The notes: generated by a model from the letters alone, not told the origin. A stretch of 64,000 bases of DNA from Rhizobium johnstonii 3841 (GCF_000009265.1 NC_008379.1:288783-352782); one strand, 5' to 3'. Counted from the first letter of the stretch, positions 44,089-53,542 are shown. Numbers and translations are program-made.

Positions 44089-44280
44089 TGTATATCCCGT
44101 CTGACTGAATGAGGCCGAACGCCCCGAGCAGGCCGATCATGGCAAATGCGCAGATCGCGAGCGAAGCACGAAAGTCTGATGTGGAGGAAGGGTCGGAAAA
44201 ACTCTTGCCCTGCCATTGATATCGGCAGGATAAATTTCCACCAGATTTATGGATTAATTGCGGCTTGAGAGCATGCGCCA

Positions 44281-44309
44281 AAAATGAAAGCGGCGCCTTC
44301 GTGGCGCCG
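44281..44309 (-). terminator. Terminator after the FMN reductase gene
   Basis: CGGCGCC / GGCGCCG with a 5-nt loop (44291-44309); on the minus strand it is followed by CTTTCATTTTTGG. It lies 24 bp after the reductase stop and separates it from metQ. Confidence 0.75.
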
Positions 44310-44332
44310 TTTCAAGCTTATCCCGACGCTCT

Positions 44333-44893
44333 TTACTCGGCAGCGATCAGCGCCTGATTCCGGCTGGGAAAGAACGCCTCGAGCTCGCCGACGACTTCCC
44401 CGATCCGCTTGGAAAGTGGATCGGATGAGACGCGGTAATCGGTGAAGTCGCGGTCGGATGCATAAACCGCGGTCGGCAGCGTGTGAGACATGAAAAAACC
44501 GAAGAGCGGGCGGAGCTGGTGCTCGACCATCAGCGCATGGCGGTCACCGCCGCCGGTCGCAGTGATGATGATGGGCTTGGCGCGCAGCTCATGCGGGTCG
44601 ATCAGGTCGATCAGATGCTTGAAGAGGCCTGGATAGCTGCCCTTGTAGGTCGGCGCTCCGATGACCAGAACATCGGCATTGACGATGTCGTCGATGACTT
44701 CCCTGGCGCGACTGTCGAGATCGTCACGGCGCAGCGCCTGGCCAAGCGAGGGGCCGACATCGGTCAGGTCGTAGATGGTGTTGTCGAAGCCGTATTTCTC
44801 ACCGGCGAGACCGGCAATGTTTTCGACAAGCGCAAAGGTCTTCGAGGGGCGGTTGAAGCTACCCGCAAGGCCGACCAGTTTGTGAGCAGACAT
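44333..44893 (-). CDS. NADPH-dependent FMN reductase
   Basis: 186 residues from ATG 44893 (GGAAGG 7 nt upstream). Flavodoxin-like fold: VGLAGSFNRPSKTFALVENI with the phosphate-binding loop, LVIGAPTYKGSYPGLFKHLI, and TATGGGDRHALMVEHQLRPL. Similar in length and motifs to MsuE/SsuE. It would feed FMNH2 to the monooxygenase at 40077-41435, on the other side of metNIQ. Its own promoter is likely in the 219 bp to the right. Confidence 0.9.
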   Translation of the reverse strand: MSAHKLVGLAGSFNRPSKTFALVENIAGLAGEKYGFDNTIYDLTDVGPSLGQALRRDDLDSRAREVIDDIVNADVLVIGAPTYKGSYPGLFKHLIDLIDPHELRAKPIIITATGGGDRHALMVEHQLRPLFGFFMSHTLPTAVYASDRDFTDYRVSSDPLSKRIGEVVGELEAFFPSRNQALIAAE

Positions 44894-45112
44894 GCCATTT
44901 CCTTCCAATATCGTGCCGAGACCGACGTCATTATTCTCACGAATATTATCTATAAAAATAGTGGATTAAAGGAATGGTGATCCCTCTTCCCCATAGGAGG
45001 AGAAAAATACGTTCGGGCCTATGGGCGACGGCGACGTGCGAAACTGCATGATGAATCGGCCGGAGTGTCGGTGACATTCCGGCTCGATCGATTGTCCGTA
45101 AGCGATGTCGCC

Positions 45113-46315
45113 TCAGACTGGTTTCTGCTTGGGAATACGCGGCAGGAAGACCGTGAGAAGACCGAGCAGCGGCAGGTAGGAGCAGATGCGGTAGACGAAA
45201 TCGATGCCATGGGTGTCGGCGAAACTGCCGAGCAGGGCTGCACCAAGCCCCCCTGCCCCGAATGCGAAGCCGAAGAAGACCCCGGCAATCAGCCCGACGC
45301 GCCCGGGCACCAATTCCTGCGCGAAGACGACGATTGCAGAGAAGGCCGAAGCGAAGATCAGGCCGATGACGACGCTAAGCACACCCGTCCAGAAGAGGTT
45401 GGCATAGGGAAGCAGGAGCGCGAAGGGAATGACGCCGAGGATCGAGAACCAGATGACGAAACGCGCGCCGAAGCGGTCACCGATCGGCCCGCCGAGGAAG
45501 GTGCCGACGGCAACCGAGCCGAGGAACAGGAAGAGCATCAGCTGTGCCTGCTGCACGCTGAGTTCGAACTTGTCGATGACATAGAAGGTGAAGTAGCTCG
45601 ATACGCTCGCCATGTAGACATTCTTCGTTGCCGTCAGCAGCACGAGAATCAGCAGCGCCCAGATGACCCGGTTCTGCGGCAGCGGCAGGGTCCGGCTTAT
45701 TGCCGGCTTACTGGCATTCTGGCGCCTGTGGCTGATGTACCAGTTGCCGACCCAACTCAGCACGACCATGCCGACCATGGCGATGGCGGCGAACCAGGAG
45801 ACGCTGTGCTGGCCGAGCGGCAGCACGATGAAGGCGGCAAGCAGCGGACCGATCGCCTGGCCGGCATTGCCGCCGACCTGGAAGAAGGATTGCGCGAAAC
45901 CGTGGCGACCGCCCGAAGCAAGACGGGCAACGCGCGAAGATTCCGGGTGGAAGACCGCCGAGCCGAAGCCGATCAGGCTGGCGGCAACCAGCAGCAGAGT
46001 GAAACTGCCGGCATTGCCGAGCAGAATGAGGCCGCAAAAGGTGCTCGCCATGCCGACCGGCAGCGAATAGGGCATCGGCCAGCGGTCGGTGACGATGCCG
46101 ACGAGCGGCTGCAGCAGCGAAGCCGTGACCTGGAAAGTCATGGTGAGGAGACCGATCTGCACGAAATCGAGATCGTAGTTCGCCTTGAACAGCGGATAAA
46201 GCGAGGCGAGCAGCGACTGCATGATGTCGTTCAGCATGTGGCAGAAGCTGACCGCCATGAGGATAGACATCGTCGTCTTTTCGAAACGAGGCGGGCTCTC
46301 GGCAACGGTTGCCAT
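45113..46315 (-). CDS. MFS transporter, fosmidomycin-resistance (Fsr) type
   Basis: 400 residues from ATG 46315 (AGGAG 8 nt upstream; TTG 46318 possible). About twelve helices. Start FEKTTMSILMAVSFCHMLND and the motif QPLVGIVTDRWPMPYSLPVG resemble Fsr exporters, as does FHPESSRVARLASGGRHGFA. Proton-driven efflux of small compounds is the family role; substrate unknown. Confidence 0.88.
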   Translation of the reverse strand: MATVAESPPRFEKTTMSILMAVSFCHMLNDIMQSLLASLYPLFKANYDLDFVQIGLLTMTFQVTASLLQPLVGIVTDRWPMPYSLPVGMASTFCGLILLGNAGSFTLLLVAASLIGFGSAVFHPESSRVARLASGGRHGFAQSFFQVGGNAGQAIGPLLAAFIVLPLGQHSVSWFAAIAMVGMVVLSWVGNWYISHRRQNASKPAISRTLPLPQNRVIWALLILVLLTATKNVYMASVSSYFTFYVIDKFELSVQQAQLMLFLFLGSVAVGTFLGGPIGDRFGARFVIWFSILGVIPFALLLPYANLFWTGVLSVVIGLIFASAFSAIVVFAQELVPGRVGLIAGVFFGFAFGAGGLGAALLGSFADTHGIDFVYRICSYLPLLGLLTVFLPRIPKQKPV

Positions 46316-46673
46316 CAATACTTCTCCTGCACAGGCACGGCCGGTGCCATGCCACGTCGCTTTTGTTCGATGGATTTTCGGGCGATCGGGGCTGGGAAGA
46401 CTCTCGTGCGACGGTCGCTGAACTGCATTTAGCGTAAGCCGGGACGCAATTACAGCCCAGTTTTATCCGTATTGGTACGGCTTTTGTTCGATTTGCGCTT
46501 CCGCCGAGTGATTTCTGCGTGATTTCACGTCTTTCCGGGCGAGGGCTTTCATATCACAGTCAGCCGCGATGATCACATATCCAGTGGGCTATGTGAAAAC
46601 AACCATGGAAAAGCCATGCAGGGGATACTACAGCTGCACCGATTGAAAATGCGATCGAGGCTGAAAACACGCG
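46316..46673. other. Divergent intergenic region, no gene seen
   Basis: 358 bp between the MFS gene and the XRE regulator. Contents noted: CCGTA-N4-TACGG at 46467-46480 and a longer inverted repeat described separately. No credible ORF with a ribosome site was found. Confidence 0.6.
46573..46596. promoter_or_regulatory. Inverted repeat upstream of the XRE regulator
   Basis: TCACATA-N10-TATGTGA, perfect 7-bp arms, 77 bp before the ATG of the regulator. Arm spacing of 17 bp centre to centre suits a helix-turn-helix dimer on one face of DNA. Confidence 0.45.
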
Positions 46674-47132
46674 ATGAATGTCAAGACAGCGAATGCGATA
46701 GACAGCTATGTCGGAGCGCGCATCAGAATGCGCCGGCAGTTGCTCGGGATGAGCCAGGAACGGCTTGCCGAGCAGATCGGCGTGACCTTTCAGCAGGTTC
46801 AGAAATACGAGAAGGGCATCAACCGCATCGGCGCGAGCCGGCTGCAGCGGATCGCCGAGGTGCTACACACGTCGCCGAGCTTCTTCTTCGAACAGGAGAA
46901 TTCCGAGCCCTTGACGCTGCAAGGGCTGGATCTACCCGCGAATATGGATCCGGTCGCCGAATTCCTGCGAACGAAAGAGGGATTGGTGCTCAATCGCGCC
47001 TTTCTAAAGATCGCCGACAGCAATATCCGCGAAACGGTCATCGCGCTGGTGAAGGCGATGGCGCAGGCGGAAAGTCGCGGTCTGACATTGGGGACCTCCA
47101 AAGCGGATATCACTCATCCGCTCGGAGAGTAG
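46674..47132 (+). CDS. XRE-family transcriptional regulator
   Basis: 152 residues. Helix-turn-helix at about 12-65 (IRMRRQLLGMSQERLAEQIG; VTFQQVQKYEKGINRIGASR) and a C-terminal helical part (ETVIALVKAMAQAESRG). Belongs to a group with many paralogues in rhizobia, some near stress or symbiosis genes. Target unknown; an inverted repeat upstream could be its own operator. Confidence 0.9.
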   Translation: MNVKTANAIDSYVGARIRMRRQLLGMSQERLAEQIGVTFQQVQKYEKGINRIGASRLQRIAEVLHTSPSFFFEQENSEPLTLQGLDLPANMDPVAEFLRTKEGLVLNRAFLKIADSNIRETVIALVKAMAQAESRGLTLGTSKADITHPLGE

Positions 47133-47381
47133 TCAGGCACACCGACAGGCGATAGCCGCATGGAGCTCGGGCTCGCGTTGTTTGGCGAGTTGCGGCTGAT
47201 CGACCCGGATGCGCGAGCTTCCTCCACGAAAGCGCCCGCGACGGTTCCTTACCTGGCAACGCGGCAATCAATGACACTGACTGGCGGGGTGCTTTGCCAC
47301 TATGGCTCGAAACGCATCTTGCGAGGACTTTCGCACGATGAAGTGGTTGCTCACTCTGGCGCGCTTCTGCATCCCCTCTTG

Positions 47382-47903
47382 TCAGCAGACTTTTACAACG
47401 GCCAGATCCAGCAGCTTTCCAAGCTTCTCGATGCGCCCGGCAATATGTCCGACGCCAACGGCGCAATGCTGTGCGGGTCCCTGTGCGTTCCACGCCTCGA
47501 CAAAGCGCCGGGCTCCAAGTGGAAATCGATAACGGCTGTTGGTGTTGCCGATTTCGAGGATCGGGCCGGCCACAGAGGCGCCTTCGGTGCAGAGCAGCTT
47601 GATGGTGCCGGCGTCTTCGACGATTGAGAGCAGCGTGACCGGTCCCTGATGAACCGACATTTCAACGCTGACGCCGGAGCCGACCTTGCCGTGAAAAGCG
47701 TTGAGGGGCTGGATCTTCATACGGCCCTGAGCAATTTTAGTATGCCGCGGCCCGTCCGCTCGACGGAAGACATTGGCGATTTCGGGGACGGGGCAGGCAG
47801 AGCAATGCGCCAGCCATTCGCCGGTCATCGGTATCCGATCGCCAAGGGCGTTGAAAGTGGCATAGTCGATGGCTACGGTCGGCTGCAGATTGAGGATGAT
47901 CAC
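47382..47903 (-). pseudogene. Internally deleted L-arabinose/L-fucose isomerase-like gene
   Basis: Reading the minus strand, VIILNLQPTVAIDYATFNAL and TGEWLAHCSACPVPEIANVF (to about 47753) resemble the N-terminal half of the isomerase family. The frame then jumps directly to MKIQPLNAFHGKVGSGVSVE and GARRFVEAWNAQGPAQHCAV, typical of the C-terminal domain. Some 200 or more middle residues are absent, along with the true N-terminus: the open frame begins in unrelated sequence at 47996. Evidence is by-eye family recall; dead gene likely. The 249 bp to the left (47133-47381) hold nothing I can name. Confidence 0.6.
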
Positions 47904-47998
47904 CGGCCGTGGGGCTGTACGGCCACCTCCACTGGGTACACCGAGATCGGTTCGAATTCCAATTACCCACCGAGTCGTCATCCGGACGACCACCATTT

Positions 47999-48070
47999 CA
48001 GCAGGTCGCGATCGCCGGCGGCTCGATTTTCCTGCTCTTTCCCGGCGTATGGCACCGCATTGACGTTCAC
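47999..48070 (+). pseudogene. Fragment of an AraC-type regulator (cupin part)
   Basis: QQVAIAGGSIFLLFPGVWHR resembles the sensor domain of AraC regulators that accompany sugar isomerases. No DNA-binding part follows; the frame ends at 48145. It lies head to head with the isomerase relic, consistent with remains of one sugar locus. Confidence 0.4.
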
Positions 48071-48148
48071 ACTTCTCCGATTTGGCGATACGAACCAGGC
48101 TTGGCCGGCTCGCACCGTTCGGGAGGAGCTACCTGTGAGACGTAGCAG

Positions 48149-49219
48149 CTAATAGCCGGTCATTTCAAGATATCCAACACCTGACGTGGAGCCTGTGAAG
48201 TTGATCGGCCCCTCCCAATAGGGCGTAGAGGTCGCCATCCAGGACTGCTCGTTCAGCGGTTTCGTCGTAATATCAAGTGACTTACCCGGTACGCGTATAC
48301 GCCACTCTACCGGCATCCGGCGCCCATCGACCGTTGCCTTCCGCGTCGGCTCCAGTTGAACGTCGTCTTTCGACAGAGGTGTCGTCCGTCCATCCGCGGA
48401 TATCCAGTTCGCGGAGATGAACCCGTCCTTGTCATCACGAAGGCGAAAAGCCATCAGCTTATCGCCGGAATTCAGATGCAGCGAGAACCAGTCCCAGCCG
48501 GTCTGATTAGACGCAAGCGGCTGCGACGACCACTCCCGATCCAGCCAGGCCTTGCCGGTGACCTTGATCGGCGCTCCGAACGTCGTGATCGTTCCCGCCA
48601 CCTTATAGAAAGGCTGTGAGTAATAGTAGCTCGCCTGTCCGTTCGCCGACTTCAAGGAGAAACCGTTGTCTCCCTGAAGAACGAGCGGGCCGTCGGCCTT
48701 GAGGTCTAAGGTGTAGCTGAAGTCCGGCCCGCCGGCGGAGACAGAAAGGTTGCCAAAGGCGTCCGAGCCGGTCGGCTCGCTACCCTCCATCCGCCAGTCG
48801 TCTAACCACGCCCGAAATGGTGCCGCAGCAACGCCCGCCTGCCCGACGCCTCCCCGCCCTAAGCGCTCTGCGACATACTGATGGTCCTGAGTGGTGATCG
48901 CTGCGTGCCCGATCCAGATCTGCGGATCCGCGAAACCTGCCCTGTCTCCCGGAGCCAGCGCCGAGCGAAACAGCGTCCACTGCGCTCCATATTGCTTGCC
49001 ATCCTCATCCTTGAGATTGGCGGTCACATACCACCACTCAATGCGATAATCAGGATGAGCGCCATGATCGGTGGGGAAAGAAAGAGCCGTGCCCCGCTCC
49101 GGGATCGCAAAACCTTGCGCATCCGATCCCAATCCGGCGAAGCCTTGCGCAAATGTCTGATCACTCGCACAGATCATAGCCGCCGCTATCAGGACAGATG
49201 CCGACTTTCTACCGTTCAT
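48149..49219 (-). CDS. AttH-like secreted lipocalin/CrtC-fold protein
   Basis: 356 residues with a signal peptide (about 1-24, SVLIAAAMICASDQTFAQ). The CrtC/AttH domain shows FPTDHGAHPDYRIEWWYVTA, YGAQWTLFRSAL, and TGWDWFSLHLNSGDKLMAFR. These proteins are exported and usually encoded beside a MacB/FtsX-like ABC system, as AttH is in the Agrobacterium att cluster. It overlaps the permease gene by 11 bp. Ligand or reaction unknown. Confidence 0.88.
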   Translation of the reverse strand: MNGRKSASVLIAAAMICASDQTFAQGFAGLGSDAQGFAIPERGTALSFPTDHGAHPDYRIEWWYVTANLKDEDGKQYGAQWTLFRSALAPGDRAGFADPQIWIGHAAITTQDHQYVAERLGRGGVGQAGVAAAPFRAWLDDWRMEGSEPTGSDAFGNLSVSAGGPDFSYTLDLKADGPLVLQGDNGFSLKSANGQASYYYSQPFYKVAGTITTFGAPIKVTGKAWLDREWSSQPLASNQTGWDWFSLHLNSGDKLMAFRLRDDKDGFISANWISADGRTTPLSKDDVQLEPTRKATVDGRRMPVEWRIRVPGKSLDITTKPLNEQSWMATSTPYWEGPINFTGSTSGVGYLEMTGY

Positions 49220-51611
49220 TGGCGAAAATCCTCAGCAGGTCCGCAGGATTGATCGAGGCCAGACGTCGAACCGGAACCAGCACCGACAACAATGCAGCAA
49301 TAAGAGCGATTGCTCCTAGCCAAAGCCAATCCATTGGAAACACCATCATCGGCAATCGCCAACCAAAGGCCTCCACGTTCACGATCGCAAGCAGGACCCA
49401 CGCCAGGGCAAGACCGACCGGGATCGCAGCCACAAATGTTGCCAGCCAGAGTGCAAGTGTCCGGGCAACTTCGTAGAGCGCCAGATCCCGTCGCCGTATA
49501 CCCATTGCCCACACCGGCGCGAGCTGTGGAAGGCGAATACCAGACAGCGTCAGTAGACTTGAGAACATGGCAAATCCTGCCACACCAAGGGTGAGGACGT
49601 TCAACGCGCCGGTCACCTTGAATGTCTGATCGAAGATGGCTCTCGATTGCCGCTTAAGCGAAGCCTGGTCAACAATCGCGCTATCCGGAAGACCAAACTC
49701 CTCGATTAACCGACGCTTGAGTTCCTGGGCTTGCTCGGGAACAACGCGGACACCGTAGCGAAGTTTCGGGACATCGGGGTAATGATCGACCAGCGATTTG
49801 ATCCCGATTATCGCTTGCCCATTCGGATTTCCATAGTCCGAGTATACGCCGACCACGGTTGCGCTCCAGCCTCCAGGCATGAACAACGGCTGGCCGATCT
49901 TGGCTTCGCCGCGACGCCACATCTGTTCATTGATGAGAGCGCCCTGACCGGCAGCGATCTTATCCCAAACGTCATTGTCGGAAGCGATTAAGGGCCAGTG
50001 CTCCCGGTAGGTCGAATCGTCCGCGACACCAAAGATCTGGATCTGTTCGCCAAGCACCTCGCCGTCGACGCTCCAGATGGGCAAGACCGCCCTCGAGCGT
50101 TGTGGAAGCCAGACTCTAAGCCGTGCAGCTTCCTTCTCATCCTTGGCAGTCACGTAAAGCTCGGCGGCGAGGCGTTGATCGAGCCATCCGATGAAAGTCA
50201 GCCGGAAGCTCGATACCATCGTGCCGACGCCGATGTTCGCCGACAATGCCAGCAGCAGAGCCATTAAAGCCAACGACAGGCCGGGAATCTGAATGCGGGT
50301 GTCGGCCCAGAACCATTCCATGAGGGCGCTCCGTGCCAATCGCTGCGCTTTGGTCACGATGATGGCAAGAAGTCCAGGTAGCACCAGAGCTGTTCCGAGA
50401 AGCAGGCAGCCAAGTACCGCAAAACCCGCCACCAGCCCGGACGCAGCAGTCGCCAGGACAGCAGCCAAGATCAGCAGAATTCCACCCGTTCCGGCTTGAA
50501 AAGCAAGCGATCTGGCCGACTCTCTTGCCCACGCTCGCGGCTGGGCGGCGGCCAAAATCGGCAGCTTCCAAACCCGCCACAGGCTCTGAGCTGACGAGAC
50601 AGCGGTTCCTCCGAGAGCAATCGCCAGTCCAGCCAGCCACCACTCCGGCCGAATGGATAGCGAGCCTGACACATCGGCGCCGTAGAGGCCCCTGAGGGTC
50701 GCGGCGACACCCGGCATCAGGAGCCATGCTATGACGTAGCCGAGTATGACGCCGATCAAGCCGGCTATCAGCGCCAGCATCGAAAGCTCGATCAGGAGCA
50801 TAGTGGTCAAGGCTCGAAGCGAGACACCAAGCGATCTGAGTGTACGAAAAGTGCCTCGACGCTGTTCGAAGGTCAGGCCCGTGGCGGAATACACGATGAA
50901 GAGCCCGACGATGAACGAAAGGAAGCCGAAGGCGGTCAAGTTGAGGTGGAAGCTGTCTGTGAGGCGAGCGACGTCTGGTTGTTCAGCCGGTTCGCGGATC
51001 GTCAATCCCGCCTGATCGATTGCTTCGGCGGAAATCTTTTGATCGGCTGCGACCACCAGGCGGTCAATCTTCCCGTGCTTGTCGAGCAATCGATCAGCGA
51101 CCGATATGTCGACGAAGGCAGCACCGTCGGGAACCTTACCATCGACTTTGATGTTCATGTCCGTGGCGCCACGGAGCCGCTCGGCAGTGGCGCTCGACAC
51201 AAGCAACTGTCCGCTGCCTGAAAAGAAGCCGGATAGGTCTGGACGGCTGGCGACGGTCTCGTTCCGGGTGTCCGTTGGCATTGTCAGAGGTTCGATACCA
51301 ACCAATCTGATCCTTGTGCTTCCGAAGCGGTAGTTGCCTTCAATCACGGGCGAAACATTCAGACCCGCTCGACGCAGGCTGCCATAGACCTCAGTCGCTA
51401 TGCCATCACCGTCCTTGGCGACGATCTGCCGGAGGTTGCCTTGCTCCAGGACCGAAGCCGCCCGGGCATAGCTCGCCCTCGCCTCGGCGTTGATAGCCTG
51501 AACGCCGGACCAGAGAGCCGTCGCAAGCGCAATCCCCATGACCAGCGTCAGAAGCTGGAGAGGTCTCCGACGCCAGTGTGACAGCAAGGCTGCGAATGCA
51601 ACGAAGTTCAT
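49209..51611 (-). CDS. FtsX/MacB-type ABC permease, fused AttF/AttG-like
   Basis: 800 residues. N-terminal helix (about 17-38), a periplasmic domain, an FtsX core at about 215-330, further helices at about 370-480, a second periplasmic domain, and a last FtsX core (about 665-795) ending SINPADLLRIF. The duplicated layout is that of LolC/MacB-like mechanotransmitters acting on lipids or lipoproteins. 4-bp overlap with the ATPase gene upstream. With the AttH-like protein it forms a three-gene operon. Confidence 0.88.
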   Translation of the reverse strand: MNFVAFAALLSHWRRRPLQLLTLVMGIALATALWSGVQAINAEARASYARAASVLEQGNLRQIVAKDGDGIATEVYGSLRRAGLNVSPVIEGNYRFGSTRIRLVGIEPLTMPTDTRNETVASRPDLSGFFSGSGQLLVSSATAERLRGATDMNIKVDGKVPDGAAFVDISVADRLLDKHGKIDRLVVAADQKISAEAIDQAGLTIREPAEQPDVARLTDSFHLNLTAFGFLSFIVGLFIVYSATGLTFEQRRGTFRTLRSLGVSLRALTTMLLIELSMLALIAGLIGVILGYVIAWLLMPGVAATLRGLYGADVSGSLSIRPEWWLAGLAIALGGTAVSSAQSLWRVWKLPILAAAQPRAWARESARSLAFQAGTGGILLILAAVLATAASGLVAGFAVLGCLLLGTALVLPGLLAIIVTKAQRLARSALMEWFWADTRIQIPGLSLALMALLLALSANIGVGTMVSSFRLTFIGWLDQRLAAELYVTAKDEKEAARLRVWLPQRSRAVLPIWSVDGEVLGEQIQIFGVADDSTYREHWPLIASDNDVWDKIAAGQGALINEQMWRRGEAKIGQPLFMPGGWSATVVGVYSDYGNPNGQAIIGIKSLVDHYPDVPKLRYGVRVVPEQAQELKRRLIEEFGLPDSAIVDQASLKRQSRAIFDQTFKVTGALNVLTLGVAGFAMFSSLLTLSGIRLPQLAPVWAMGIRRRDLALYEVARTLALWLATFVAAIPVGLALAWVLLAIVNVEAFGWRLPMMVFPMDWLWLGAIALIAALLSVLVPVRRLASINPADLLRIFANER

Positions 51612-52267
51612 TCGGCAATCTTCCCACCGCGAAGGACCACCGTTCGGTCCAGACGAGCTGCGAGCCTGGTGGAGTGAGTGACGAGAAGCAGAGCCGATCC
51701 CACTGTCCGGGCCAGGCTGAGCATCAGATCGAGGACCGCATCGCCTGTTTGCTCATCCAGGTTGCCCGTTGGCTCGTCCGCAAGGATAAGAGGAGGTCGA
51801 GCAGCCAAGGTTCGGCCGATTGCAACGCGCTGCTGTTGGCCTCCGGAAAGCTGCTCGGGATATCGGGCGGTGTATTCTTCCAGCCCCAGTTTCTCGACCA
51901 ACTGCGCTTCCCAAGCGTGATCGTACCGGTTTGCAAGCTTAGCGTGGAACGAGATGTTAGCTGCGACGCTCAGGGATGGGATGAGATTAAACTGTTGAAA
52001 AACAAGGCCGACCCTGGTTCTCCGGTATCGGGCCCGTTCGTTTTCTGCAAATAGCGCCAGATCGCTGCCATCCATCACGACCGAGCCGCTGTCTGCCCGG
52101 TCGAGCCCGCCTGCCAGATGCAGCAATGTGCTTTTGCCACTACCGGACTCACCGGTTAGCGCAACACTTTCTCCCGCAGCGACTTCCAGATCGACGCCCT
52201 TCAGGATTTCGATCGGGCCCTCGGCAGTGGAATAGGATTTTCTAACGCCTCCGAGGGTCAGGATCAT
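51608..52267 (-). CDS. LolD/MacB-type ABC ATP-binding protein (AttE-like)
   Basis: 219 residues from ATG 52267. Walker [10 protein letters not shown], signature [15 protein letters not shown], Walker [13 protein letters not shown], switch [10 protein letters not shown]. The longer open frame to 52342 lacks family likeness at its start. First gene of the AttEFGH-like operon. Such ATPases drive extraction or secretion, not import. Confidence 0.92.
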   Translation of the reverse strand: MILTLGGVRKSYSTAEGPIEILKGVDLEVAAGESVALTGESGSGKSTLLHLAGGLDRADSGSVVMDGSDLALFAENERARYRRTRVGLVFQQFNLIPSLSVAANISFHAKLANRYDHAWEAQLVEKLGLEEYTARYPEQLSGGQQQRVAIGRTLAARPPLILADEPTGNLDEQTGDAVLDLMLSLARTVGSALLLVTHSTRLAARLDRTVVLRGGKIAE

Positions 52268-52572
52268 GTCGGCCTTCTCGAACACGGAGTTGCAGAATGC
52301 AAAAACCTCCGGTGACCTAAGAACTTTCGAGAGGGATCGCAAGATCCGTGCGGCAGCACAAGAACAGGAGATTGCGTATCATTGCTCGATCACTGGCCAG
52401 TACAAGCCTGAAACTTGGACCTTGCGAGAACCAAACCACCGGAGGCTTAGCCAAGATGGGGCAATCGGCTTCGTGCCCCATCTCCACCGATCGGAAAGGA
52501 AGGTGCTGCGCTCCGAGTTGATGATAAAACGTGGCGAAACAGTCACAAGCATCAGAAAGAGAAAGCGCAGCC

Positions 52573-52745
52573 ATGAAACATCACGCCGGCCTCGACGTCT
52601 CTGTCAAAGAAACCAGCGATTGTATTCTCGATGCAGGCGGGACGATCTGCCGCGAGAAGAGGCAGTGGCTCACCCGGAAGATTTGGTCGCCATCCTAGGT
52701 GATCCCGCAGTGGCCCTGACAAGCTCGGAAATCTCGCGGAACGAC
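52573..52745 (+). pseudogene. IS110-family transposase remnant
   Basis: ATG 52573 starts MKHHAGLDVSVKETSDCILD with GGTICRE following, the classic IS110 N-terminus (RuvC-like Asp in GLDVS). After about 30 residues the likeness shifts frame to AVAHPEDLVAILGDPA, also IS110-like, and is lost near 52745. About 90% of the transposase is missing. The surrounding 52268-52572 and 52746-52867 contain no gene I can support. Confidence 0.75.
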
Positions 52746-52867
52746 TGCGGCTGCCTTCTAAGCCCCGGACCGATTATGAAAGCCTCGGGGCTGATCCCCT
52801 TCTGTCCGGGTCCTATGTCGATCGCACCCGTGACCCGATGGGCAGCGCACCTCGGAAACAACCCATC

Positions 52868-53329
52868 TCAGTTGAGCGCCTGGATTGCCGCGTTCAATGC
52901 GGAAGCATAGCACAGCCAGACAAGATACGGTGCGAAACACCAGAACGCCCACCGGTCACGAGCCTTGGCCATAAAAAATATAGCAACCGTCGACAAGCTC
53001 AGGATCGTTACCAGGCCAAGCGAGATAGAATGAGCACCAAAGAAGATCGGGGTCCACGCCCAATTCAGGACCATCTGCAATCCCCAAAGACGGAACGCTG
53101 CCGAGCTGAAACCTTCGCTCAACGCTACGCGCCAGCCCGCTATCGCGATCAGCACATATACGACTGTCCACACTGGACCGAACACCCAGTTTGGAGGAGT
53201 AAAGAACGGCTTTTCAAGCGACTCGTACCACGCGCCCGGCCTGATGGTTAGACCGATCGCGAATCCGACACCCACGACGCCGATGACAAAAAACGCCAGA
53301 AGAGGCGGCCGAACCTTGATACTGCTCAC
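52868..53329 (-). CDS. tspO: TspO/MBR-family tryptophan-rich sensory protein
   Basis: 153 residues, five helices. Family marks: KPFFTPPNWVFGPVWTVVYV, WGLQMVLNWAWTPIFFG, and FCFAPYLVWLCYASALNA. Binds porphyrins and related ligands in the membrane. Apparently monocistronic; the IS110 relic lies beyond its 3' end. Confidence 0.94.
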   Translation of the reverse strand: MSSIKVRPPLLAFFVIGVVGVGFAIGLTIRPGAWYESLEKPFFTPPNWVFGPVWTVVYVLIAIAGWRVALSEGFSSAAFRLWGLQMVLNWAWTPIFFGAHSISLGLVTILSLSTVAIFFMAKARDRWAFWCFAPYLVWLCYASALNAAIQALN

Positions 53330-53542
53330 TAGCCTGAGCCTCCATGCTTGATGTCTTCAGCGGTTATTTTCCCAAATAAATCGCTGTGCAAGTGCGATCA
53401 GGATCCGGTGGCGGATTTTCGAGCGGCGGTACATACGGCGGTGGGAGATTGAAATGAGGGTTCTCCTCGGTTCAACCGAACGCCAAACACTTCGCGCGGG
53501 TCCGGCCGTCACCTTTGTGCGCGGTAGGAGACTTCGCTTCGT

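Noticed and set aside
44089..44280. Possible SAM riboswitch upstream of metQ
   Set aside because: A CCTGCC/GGCAGG hairpin is present, but I could not find the conserved SAM-II or SAM-I core blocks. An Rfam scan would be decisive.
45065..46432. 455-codon plus-strand ORF with Asp/Glu/Arg-rich protein
   Set aside because: Antisense to the MFS transporter; its composition reflects the complementary hydrophobic codons.
47160..47627. ORF starting MELGLALFGELRLIDPDARA, faintly like the start of LLM monooxygenases
   Set aside because: Likeness is limited to the first dozen residues and the frame then runs antisense to the isomerase relic. A translated search would decide it.
52266..52910. 214-codon plus-strand ORF
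   Set aside because: It merely runs through the second frame of the IS110 remnant; the flanking residues show no likeness and it has no ribosome site.
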